Shown: in pieces, positions 46,648 through 53,890 of the stretch
How positions within the stretch are numbered: position 1 is the stretch's first letter
Layout of the letters: the number at the start of each line of letters is the position of its first letter
Assembly: GCF_003992595.1 (NCBI RefSeq)
Contig: NZ_RZNA01000049.1
Location: forward strand, 186,001 to 250,000
DNA: 64,000 nucleotides
Source: Flagellimonas oceanensis
Lineage (GTDB): Bacteria; Bacteroidota; Bacteroidia; Flavobacteriales; Flavobacteriaceae
Reading direction: 5' to 3'
Made by a program: the position numbers and the translations under genes
The notes under the pieces: model-generated
What the model saw: the letters and a program-made list of their open reading frames with translations, nothing else
Databases searched by the model: none
Told to the model about the DNA's origin: nothing

Positions 46648-47498
46648 GCTCCGGTGAAAGAAAAAACATGGTGGCCTACCTGGGGGAATATTACAGGGTA
46701 AGCATCACCAGGGCCTGCAGGACATTGACGTTCCCAAAATCGATGTACTATTACCGCTCTGTGAAAGATGACAGTGAGGTGATCGACAAGTTGCTGGAGC
46801 TTTCCGTGGCCAAGCCAAGGGAGGGACAGGACAAATACTATCAGCGGATAAGACTGGAAGGCCATAAATGGAACAAGAAGCGGGTCAGGCGGGTATACCT
46901 GATGCTGGGCCTGAACTTGAGGAGAAAGACCAAAAAGAGGGTGCCCAAGCGGGGCAAGGAGCCCTTGGTGCTGCCCGATGGTCCGAACATGACATGTTCC
47001 ATGGACTTCATGAGCGATTCATTGGTGCACGGCAGAAGGTTCAGGACCTTCAACATCATCGATGACTTCAACAGGAAGGCCATCGGTGTGGAGGCCGAGT
47101 TCAGTTTCCCTGCCATGGGCGTGGTACAGGTATTGAAGAGGGCCATCGGGGAACATGGTAGGCCAGAAAAGGTCAGGGTGGACAACGGGCCCGAGTTCCT
47201 TGCGCTTGATTTCACCAGATGGTGCGAGGCCCAAGGGATAGACATCCAGTACACCCAGCAAGGAAGGCCCATGCAGAACGGGTTCATTGAACGGTTCAAC
47301 CGTACCTACAGACAGGATGTACTTGATGCACATCTGTTCGAGGATATTTCACAGGTACGCTTATTGACCGAGGAATGGATAAAGGATTACAACCGGAAAC
47401 GGCCGCATGAGGCCCTGGGGGGAATCACCCCGGAACGTTATGAAAAGGAATTCTCTTCCAAGCAAGCTTGCTTGGAAGAACAAACAAAAGTTGTCTAA
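46641..47498 (+). CDS. IS3-family transposase OrfB (DDE integrase domain)
   Basis: A 285-residue frame that joins orfA by -1 frameshifting. It has an HTH_21-like segment (YYYRSVKDDSE region) and the DDE catalytic core: first Asp in CSMDFMSDSLVHGRRF, second in VRVDNGPEFLALDF, and Glu in MQNGFIERFNRTYRQDVLD. The C-terminal PHEALGGITPERY is usual for the family. All three acidic residues are present, so the enzyme looks functional. The first ATG-like codon is probably not used on its own. Confidence 0.93.
   Translation: MVGSGERKNMVAYLGEYYRVSITRACRTLTFPKSMYYYRSVKDDSEVIDKLLELSVAKPREGQDKYYQRIRLEGHKWNKKRVRRVYLMLGLNLRRKTKKRVPKRGKEPLVLPDGPNMTCSMDFMSDSLVHGRRFRTFNIIDDFNRKAIGVEAEFSFPAMGVVQVLKRAIGEHGRPEKVRVDNGPEFLALDFTRWCEAQGIDIQYTQQGRPMQNGFIERFNRTYRQDVLDAHLFEDISQVRLLTEEWIKDYNRKRPHEALGGITPERYEKEFSSKQACLEEQTKVV
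47454..47479 (+). repeat. 26-base perfect palindrome in the end of orfB
   Basis: The bases from 47454 to 47479 are their own reverse complement, centred on AAGCTT. They lie inside the last codons of orfB (Ser-Ser-Lys-Gln-Ala-Cys-Leu-Glu-Glu). No T-run follows. It may slow ribosomes or polymerase or be part of the IS end control; it could also be chance shaped by coding. Confidence 0.55.
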
Positions 47499-47527
47499 CC
47501 AATGGTCCGAGAAAAGGGAGGGTTACA

Positions 47528-47665
47528 GAAATCGCGCTTCCATGCGCTGATCTGGGTCGGGTGTATCTCGTACTTCTGGGCAAGCTCGGCAAGGCTATGC
47601 CGCTCTTTCAAGGCTTCCAGGACCACTTTGGTCTTGAACTTCGGGGTGAATTTTCTTCGTGTCAT
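47528..47665 (-). pseudogene. Truncated OrfA of the second IS3-family element
   Basis: The first 46 codons of a transposase OrfA are kept: MTRRKFTPKFKTKVVLEALK and a helix-turn-helix with YEIHPTQISAWKRDF. The frame then stops being transposase-like at the target duplication of the intact IS. Only a DNA-binding fragment could be made. It is oriented opposite to the intact IS. Confidence 0.85.
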
Positions 47666-47718
47666 ATTCAGTAAATTTAATGATTAAACTTACTGCCCTA
47701 ATTTTTGGGGTATCTACA
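47528..47718 (-). mobile_element. Remnant of a second IS3-family element
   Basis: The outer end reads TGTAGATACCCCAAAAATTAG on the minus strand at 47718-47698, the form of an IS3 terminal repeat but different from the intact element. It is followed on the minus strand by the start of another orfA. The other end and the rest of the transposase are missing: sequence on the far side of the intact IS (before 46309) does not continue this frame as a transposase. So this element was already truncated before, or was cut down around, the newer insertion. Confidence 0.8.
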
Positions 47719-47719
47719 G

Positions 47720-48931
47720 TCAAACCAAAGTTTTTTTTAATTGAAATTTATATGAAAATCCTGCTATGTCAATAGTTCTAAAATTGATTTTATGCTCTGA
47801 AAAATGGGATATAATATACGTCGTAAAGGATTTTTCTCTTACATAAAATGTATTTGTCTTAAAAATGGAAGGGATTATTAAACGCTGACCCCTAAACTCT
47901 TTATTATATGCAAGAAAAGTATACTTTCCTTCACTTTTTCTCAAAAATATTTTTCCGTCAGAAAATTCACTATCAGATGAACACTGATTATGATTTCTCC
48001 TATTCAGACCAACCGATATATAATAATCTATTCTTTGAGATAGAAAATGATAATATGGATTAAAAATCTCATATTTTAAATAATTATAAGAAATTTTAAA
48101 CAAATTGTAAGAATAGTTCTGTATGTGATATCGATAAATCTTGAATTTTTTAGGTATAGCTTTAGAATTCTTTTTCTTGGTAAGAATGTTATTCTTAAAT
48201 AACTTAAAATGATACAATAGTGTTTCATACCTTTCCATAAAAACTAGTTGACCGTTAACCCATTTTAAATTGCCCGGGAGACCTTCGATAATTAAAAAAT
48301 CCCAAAATACCCTAATATTATTTTTCTCTTTAATTAAAACATGATGCATACTTTCTATTTCGCATGAGATATCGAAAATGCTATAACCATCAGTCAAGTA
48401 ATCATGTTTAAAATTACACTCATCAAAACAGTAATGTTTCTGGCTGCCAAATATCATTTTATAATCCCGGCTTTTGGTAAAAAGGTAGTTTACTTCTTTC
48501 TCATTTCTAAACAACATAAAATATCCTGTTGGGAAATCTGGCCTTCCGGAAATTACATCATACTCTGACAGTAGTGATTCTGTCATGAACTCCCTTATCT
48601 GCCCAAAGACTATATCTAAATCACAAACTCCCCAAAAATCGTATCCAATTAAATATTCAGAAAAAATCACTCCATAGGCTGGCTTAAAATCACATAATTT
48701 GTATGCATCTTCAATTGAAACTGTTAACTTAAGTTTTGAAGAAGCTATCAAATTAAATTCATCCAATGTCAAATTTAACAAGCTTACATTCTCAGGGATT
48801 TCTCCGTCATATGATGTATTACAAAAGATATAAAAATCTATAGTGGGGTTATGTTCACAAGATTTGATGAAATAATCGAAAAACCATGGGAAATCTCCCA
48901 TAAAAACATTGATTAGTGCGATTTTTTTCAT
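47720..48931 (-). CDS. DUF6625-type glycosyltransferase-like protein of the lanthipeptide cluster
   Basis: A 403-residue cytoplasmic protein. The N-terminal 240 residues carry the pattern I recall from DUF6625 (MKKIALINVFMGDFPWFFDY, SCEHNPTIDFYIF, KPAYGVIFSEYLIGYDFWG) and a DxD-like CDLDIVFG suited to metal and nucleotide-sugar binding. The C-terminal 150 residues are beta-rich and unlike the family's usual end. The stop codon lies two bases from the end of the truncated IS, so the tail may have been altered by insertion. Placed 19 bases after the LanB elimination gene, it could add a sugar to the peptide. No other glycosylation genes are near. Confidence 0.75.
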   Translation of the reverse strand: MKKIALINVFMGDFPWFFDYFIKSCEHNPTIDFYIFCNTSYDGEIPENVSLLNLTLDEFNLIASSKLKLTVSIEDAYKLCDFKPAYGVIFSEYLIGYDFWGVCDLDIVFGQIREFMTESLLSEYDVISGRPDFPTGYFMLFRNEKEVNYLFTKSRDYKMIFGSQKHYCFDECNFKHDYLTDGYSIFDISCEIESMHHVLIKEKNNIRVFWDFLIIEGLPGNLKWVNGQLVFMERYETLLYHFKLFKNNILTKKKNSKAIPKKFKIYRYHIQNYSYNLFKISYNYLKYEIFNPYYHFLSQRIDYYISVGLNRRNHNQCSSDSEFSDGKIFLRKSEGKYTFLAYNKEFRGQRLIIPSIFKTNTFYVREKSFTTYIISHFSEHKINFRTIDIAGFSYKFQLKKTLV

Positions 48932-48950
48932 TTCAATCCACCTACTATAT

Positions 48951-49853
48951 CTATTTAGAATTTAATTTATATTTTTTCTTTGCCAAGACAGTTTTATAAT
49001 ATCGATACAAGAAATCGTAGCTAACCATCTCATTTAAACGATTTTTGGATTTAAACAACCTGTTCATTAACATATGGATATAGCTTGAAATAAGATTGCT
49101 TTGAGTCAAATCCTTTGTACCGCTATTAAGACTAACTAATATCTGATTAGCGAAAGGTTTTAACTTTTCCTTTTTTCTATCTAAAATAGTTAAGATTGGT
49201 TCATAATCAGGATTACTTTCTTTTGTAAAAACCATAAAAGTTTCAATCTCTTCACGCAATTTTCTATACTTATCATCCAATTGCTTTTTAAGAGGTCTTG
49301 CCATTCCAAATTCTTTTCCAAAACTTGTTTTAAGGATGTCCAATAAAATTAGTTTTTTTTGAAGGGAATACCCAAAAATATCCAAAAGATGGTCTATAGA
49401 CCTTAGCCCGAATAACCAGCGTAACTGTTCTCCATCATCTCCTTCGATTAAATCCAGAAACTCAACAATTGATTTACTATCATAATAAAAAAGGGTTTCT
49501 GAAAACTCAATAGTGTCCATGCCGTAACGCATTAATTCTCTATGATAAGTATCTAACTGAACCTTCCAAATAAGTTCTTGTTCATTGTAATCTCTCAGAT
49601 TAACATACATTGAATTAATTATTTTCCCAAAATAATCATTGTTAGTTAACCTAAAACGCACTCTTAAATGATGTTTAGGGTCTCCATAACGGATAAAAAA
49701 CCACTTATCAATATAACCTTGGTCAACTAACTCCTCCGAGATTGGTTTTATGACATCTGTTAAAATTAAATCGGCTGTTTTATAACCAGTATATATCTTG
49801 TAGTATAGCCATTCACTTCCAAAAATAAAACTTCGTTGAACTATATTATCCAT
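48951..49853 (-). CDS. lanB (C-terminal part): Split LanB elimination-domain protein (thiopeptide-type, SpaB_C)
   Basis: A 300-residue protein of the SpaB_C/thiopeptide-type bacteriocin family. Signs are GSEWLYYKIYTGYKTADLIL at the N-terminus, WFFIRYGDPKHHLRVRFRL near residue 55, and an LFYYDSKS segment in the middle. In class I systems this domain removes glutamate from glutamylated Ser or Thr to give dehydroalanine or dehydrobutyrine. Here it is a separate gene whose start overlaps the end of the glutamylation gene by eight bases, which matches the split arrangement known for pinensin-type clusters. Confidence 0.92.
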   Translation of the reverse strand: MDNIVQRSFIFGSEWLYYKIYTGYKTADLILTDVIKPISEELVDQGYIDKWFFIRYGDPKHHLRVRFRLTNNDYFGKIINSMYVNLRDYNEQELIWKVQLDTYHRELMRYGMDTIEFSETLFYYDSKSIVEFLDLIEGDDGEQLRWLFGLRSIDHLLDIFGYSLQKKLILLDILKTSFGKEFGMARPLKKQLDDKYRKLREEIETFMVFTKESNPDYEPILTILDRKKEKLKPFANQILVSLNSGTKDLTQSNLISSYIHMLMNRLFKSKNRLNEMVSYDFLYRYYKTVLAKKKYKLNSK

Positions 49854-52098
49854 TAGTTTGTTTTTTAGACCCAGCTAACTTTTTATTGTTATAAAATGAC
49901 ACGATAAATTCATTAGTGTAATATCCGTTATTTGACTTTACAACTGATTCTTCTGAAAACAAAAATTCTATTAATTCAAAATTATTTTTATTCTTTACCT
50001 CATCTAAAAACATCTTTACCGATGTTATATTATTGAAGTTGATTAAGAGCTGGTTATCACCCTCAGATAACAAGACGTATCTGGGCAGTTTTATTTTTTT
50101 GCGCCATTTTTCAACCGCTTCTCCAAGTTCCAGATTATTATCCCTTATTTGTAAAAGGTTTAAAATTTCGTCTTTTTTAACTCTCCACTTTGCTTCAGAT
50201 AATATTAAATTGCCGTACTCAACTCTTGGTAAAAAGCTACGATTCTCTTCTAAATAACCGTAACTAAAATATATGTTGCTCCGAAGATTTTGTGTTTGCA
50301 TGTCGCATAAGAAGTGATAAATAGGAAGTGCATTTGCAGAAAAAAAATGTGCGTTTGTTAAATGAGGTACAACTTCTTTGTCGAGTTTTTTTGATCGCAA
50401 GATTATTTTATCATTTCTAACTGATATGAATAAGTCTTCCAAAGGAATCTGGTTTTCTTTAGCTAAAACCGACTTAGCCAAATAAGGTATTTCAAATTGA
50501 CGAAATGCTGGACGCATTAAAATGTTACCCACCCGCGCTTCTGGCAAGTGAACGATTTCTGCTAGAATCTTATTAAAATTGATTTTATTCTCTAAATCTG
50601 TTATATGTTGAGAGAATGTTTTTAAAGCTTGATCCCCGTAGCAAAATCTTCCTAAAAGATTTGCAGCACTAGAACCGCCAATGCTTGAAAATTTTATTTT
50701 TTCCTGGCCATCTTCACGTATTATCTTAATCATTGTAGAAAGTGTGTCGGGTAAATCATCCCAATTTTCTGGCAGGTCTATTATATCATCGTCAGATATA
50801 ATAATTTTAGTTTCTCCTTTTTGATTAGAAGAAATCAATTTCCTTTCTAACAATCTATTAATATTATCCTGTTCAACAGAACGCTTCCCATACCAATCTT
50901 CCTCAAGAGGCAAAAATACATCATCAACTAAAGGGTTTAAATCTCCGCCCTGCCAATCTTGTATATATCCAATTCCTGTTTCAACATCCAACACCCTCGC
51001 TAGTGGCATTTCCCGTTCTTCATAGCGTTCGTAAAATATATTCTTGAATTTGGATAAATTAGTTTCAGATTTAGGCGAAGTTAACCTATTCAACACCTTC
51101 ATTCCTCTTTTTAAGGTTTCAGCGACGTCGAAGGAAAGTAAATTCTCTTTTGGCCTAAGTTCTAAATCGGATTGAAAAAGATGTTTAAGCTCGAACGATG
51201 TCGTTTTCTCTTTTAATGATGCACTTATTTCAAAATACTTATGAGGTGCGTTTCCTAAACACTCATCTATTTCATTTAACTTATTTTGGAGGTTTTTAAG
51301 AAATTGTATTTCTCTATCAACCCCTTTTAAGTTTCCAAGAACTTCCAAAATCTGTTCCATGAATTCTGGGCCAGAAACAGAAGGCTCTAGATTGCTAACT
51401 AAAACTTGACTATCTAATAATTCGTCAATAAAATTTTCAGCATCATTATTTGAAATACCAACATCTATTAATGAAGAAATTAATTCACTATATAGAACCC
51501 CCGACTTGGCCTTTTTTAATATTAAGCTTAAGTATTCTGAATTATCCAATTCCACAATATGGTGGTGCCTTCTACTATTCACATAATAATATTCTATGTA
51601 GCGTAATTGATTTCCACTTATGTATAAGCTAGAATTTAGCACAAAAAATAATTGCTTCCGAATTGATTTCTGCTTAGATAAATCATGGGAAAGTGCAACC
51701 AAATAGTTCATGTCAAAGCGGGTATGTCTTTTATTATTCCCCGTGGAGGGAATTATAGAAGTATTTGTATTAAAACCGCCTAAGCTACAACCCGCAAATA
51801 AACCAAAAGGTGTACACCTTGTGGACATACGAGTCAAATATTTTAATAGTGAAAATTGAATTTTTTCTTCTTTTTTTTTATCTAGCCCCCCTTTCAACCA
51901 CTTTTCAGCTTCAAAATATAATGCTGGTGAGGCCAAAAAACAAGCCTCTTTTATTAAAGGGTCATTATATGCTTTTATTAGTTGATCGTTTGAAATACAA
52001 TTTCCAGCTGTCAACTCTTCGTAAAAATTAAAGTTTAAGGAAGGTGTTCTTAACACGAATTTCGAAAAATGCTTAAAAGGGTTATTTTCTTTTTTCAT
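49846..52098 (-). CDS. lanB (N-terminal part): Split LanB glutamylation-domain protein (lantibiotic dehydratase N-terminal)
   Basis: A 750-residue protein that uses glutamyl-tRNA to activate Ser and Thr of the precursor. The family start is KHFSKFVLRTPSLNFNFYEE, and the strongly conserved YLTRMSTRCTPFGLFAGCSL lies near residue 95. The middle holds GGSSAANLLGRFCYGD. It lacks the elimination domain, which is encoded by the next gene. Size and layout are those of the N-terminal part of a complete LanB of about 1000 residues. It begins directly after the LanC stop, so the operon is tightly packed. Confidence 0.93.
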   Translation of the reverse strand: MKKENNPFKHFSKFVLRTPSLNFNFYEELTAGNCISNDQLIKAYNDPLIKEACFLASPALYFEAEKWLKGGLDKKKEEKIQFSLLKYLTRMSTRCTPFGLFAGCSLGGFNTNTSIIPSTGNNKRHTRFDMNYLVALSHDLSKQKSIRKQLFFVLNSSLYISGNQLRYIEYYYVNSRRHHHIVELDNSEYLSLILKKAKSGVLYSELISSLIDVGISNNDAENFIDELLDSQVLVSNLEPSVSGPEFMEQILEVLGNLKGVDREIQFLKNLQNKLNEIDECLGNAPHKYFEISASLKEKTTSFELKHLFQSDLELRPKENLLSFDVAETLKRGMKVLNRLTSPKSETNLSKFKNIFYERYEEREMPLARVLDVETGIGYIQDWQGGDLNPLVDDVFLPLEEDWYGKRSVEQDNINRLLERKLISSNQKGETKIIISDDDIIDLPENWDDLPDTLSTMIKIIREDGQEKIKFSSIGGSSAANLLGRFCYGDQALKTFSQHITDLENKINFNKILAEIVHLPEARVGNILMRPAFRQFEIPYLAKSVLAKENQIPLEDLFISVRNDKIILRSKKLDKEVVPHLTNAHFFSANALPIYHFLCDMQTQNLRSNIYFSYGYLEENRSFLPRVEYGNLILSEAKWRVKKDEILNLLQIRDNNLELGEAVEKWRKKIKLPRYVLLSEGDNQLLINFNNITSVKMFLDEVKNKNNFELIEFLFSEESVVKSNNGYYTNEFIVSFYNNKKLAGSKKQTNG

Positions 52099-53313
52099 TT
52101 AACTTATCATAAGACATTCATCCCAGGTATTTCTTTCTTTGGATAAATAATTAATAATAGTAAGTCCTATACCTGCAACTCCTTCTAATATAGATAGTTC
52201 TGGCATCCAATTTTTTTCATAACCATTATATTGCTTATAACCAGCATAACCGTCATTAAAAATGGCTTTTTCCATACCATCCTTCATCCAATAATCCATT
52301 GATTCTTTATATAATTTAGATTGATTTCTATGGAAGAGATTCTGGTAAATAAGAGCATTACCATATGATCCGTGACAAATTGCTGCATCTATAACAAAAC
52401 TCTTTTTTGGGGACTTTCGAAAAGTAGTATGGCTTAAGATATTAAATGAATGGTTTTCGATTGTATTATCTCCAAGGGATTGACTAGCTTGTAAAAGAGA
52501 AAGTCCAATTCCTAAATCTCCATAACACCATGCTATTCGACTATTATATTCGAGTTCTTTGTTCTTTTCTACCCAACTAGGAAATAAAGAAATATTTTTT
52601 TCGGTTTCTTTTTTTAAGCCTAGTATATAACTTACACCTCCGAAAAGTAGTTTTTCGGTTTGGTCTTTGAAAACAGCTATTTTATTAAGTTTTGATAAAA
52701 AGATTAAAATACTAGGAATGCCGTGGGACAAACCTAAATTTGTACCTCTTTTATCTTTTTTTCTCTCTAATACCGAATCCCATCTAAAACCATTTTTTGT
52801 TGGAATAGAGAGTTTTTCTAAACTAGAAACAGATTTTGATAAGTATTCATAATAGTGCTCTTGTAAATATGAATTTTCAGTATTTATGTACCTACTCAAA
52901 AAATAATAGGCATAACCCAATGCTCCGTGTAGAAAATCAAAATTATTATGATCAAAGTCAATCATCATTTGATTATAAAGATAATCGTCGAATTGAGAAA
53001 GTAAGTCATCACAGTCAAAATCAATAAAACCGTTTGTTTTTAAATGTTGAATTGCCCAACCAAAACCTCCGATTCCAGTGCAATACGTAGGGAAAGAATA
53101 TCCTTCGTTGATTTTTTGGATACAATTGGAAATCATTTCTGCCCCAAATTCAGCGTTTTCATCAATATCTAAAAATTTTGAGTAATAAAATTGGAACATT
53201 GCCATTCCTGAAACACCTGTTAAGACCCCAATATTAGGTTCTTCTGTATATTTTTCAATGATAATATTACTTATGTCACATAGTTTTTGTCGAAGTAAAG
53301 TACCTTGAATCAT
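52099..53313 (-). CDS. lanC: LanC-like lanthionine cyclase
   Basis: A 404-residue alpha/alpha-toroid protein of the LanC family, which adds cysteine thiols to dehydrated residues to make lanthionine rings. Repeats such as GVSGMAMFQFYY, GIGGFGWAIQ and HGALGYAYYFL mark the toroid. The zinc ligands are intact: Cys in RIAWCYGDLGIG and Cys-His in AICHGSYGNALIY. The probable proton-donor histidine is in LSHGIPSILIF. The late LEGVAGIGLTIINYL is the usual closing motif. It is the first gene of the modification operon (lanC, lanB parts, glycosyltransferase) and should be the most highly transcribed. Confidence 0.92.
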   Translation of the reverse strand: MIQGTLLRQKLCDISNIIIEKYTEEPNIGVLTGVSGMAMFQFYYSKFLDIDENAEFGAEMISNCIQKINEGYSFPTYCTGIGGFGWAIQHLKTNGFIDFDCDDLLSQFDDYLYNQMMIDFDHNNFDFLHGALGYAYYFLSRYINTENSYLQEHYYEYLSKSVSSLEKLSIPTKNGFRWDSVLERKKDKRGTNLGLSHGIPSILIFLSKLNKIAVFKDQTEKLLFGGVSYILGLKKETEKNISLFPSWVEKNKELEYNSRIAWCYGDLGIGLSLLQASQSLGDNTIENHSFNILSHTTFRKSPKKSFVIDAAICHGSYGNALIYQNLFHRNQSKLYKESMDYWMKDGMEKAIFNDGYAGYKQYNGYEKNWMPELSILEGVAGIGLTIINYLSKERNTWDECLMIS

Positions 53314-53890
53314 ATGTTACAAAATTGATTCATATCAAAACCTTTTATTTTTTCAATATACTAATATTACTTGAATAATGGTAGGCCTTACATATGATTA
53401 CTGATCAGTTTCAATAGGTGTATCATATTAATTGAGGCATTTCAATGAAGAAACAAGGTTAAGTTAGTTTACCAACAAATTTACCAAGAAACCTTTCACT
53501 GAGTGATGTTTTTGTGTTCTAATTCGCAGAAATTAGTGAATTGTCTTTACAAACTCTATCAATATCGATTTCTTGCGCAATATGACATTCATATCAAAGA
53601 AATTCTGTTGTTTTATGTTTACCTGCTTTGGTAATGAGTCCTTCACTATTTTTTAAGTGAAGGCTACACGACCAGTGCTTATATTATAAATCCTTTCTAG
53701 CTAAGAAGCTCTCCAAATACATATTTTGTTATGTCATGAATTAACCTTACGAGTCTATGGAAACTAAAGTAATTACAACTTGCTGTGTATTTTGAAGACT
53801 TCATATGCAAAAATCCTCAGCTCAAGTTAAATTCTAAAGGAGTTTTGCCTGCCTGTCTGCAAAGGCAGCTATCAAGAATTAAAATTTCAA
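53314..53890. other. 577-base gene-free stretch upstream of lanC
   Basis: No credible gene or second precursor was found on either strand. The promoter of the lanthipeptide operon should be here but no good TAnnTTTG match is visible. Two inverted repeats stand out: CCTTCACT/AGTGAAGG around an 8-base loop at 53640-53663, and CTGCCT/AGGCAG near 53850-53870. Neither is followed by a T-run. The stretch separates the lanthipeptide cluster from the sugar-uptake locus. Confidence 0.55.

Larger units (their letters stand above)
46313..47527 (+). mobile_element. Complete IS3-family insertion sequence (1215 bp)
   Basis: The element is bounded by 13-base exact inverted repeats, TGTAACCCTCCCT at 46313-46325 and its complement at 47515-47527; similarity continues inward imperfectly (TCGGAC). 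A 4-base direct repeat GAAA flanks both ends (46309-46312 and 47528-47531), a normal IS3-type target duplication. It carries orfA and orfB with a -1 frameshift site. GC content is visibly higher than the AT-rich surroundings. Intact genes, ends and duplication suggest a recent, possibly active, insertion. Confidence 0.93.

Noticed and set aside
46313..47718. One IS element from 46313 to 47718
   Set aside because: The outer ends do not match each other well and no target duplication fits; the true right end at 47527 matches the left end over 13 bases and gives the GAAA duplication.
49846..49860. Frameshift within a single LanB gene
   Set aside because: Both parts begin and end with family-typical sequence and overlap naturally, as in known split systems.
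53314..53890. Second lanthipeptide precursor upstream of lanC
   Set aside because: No short frame with a basic leader, GG site and Ser/Thr/Cys core was found on either strand.
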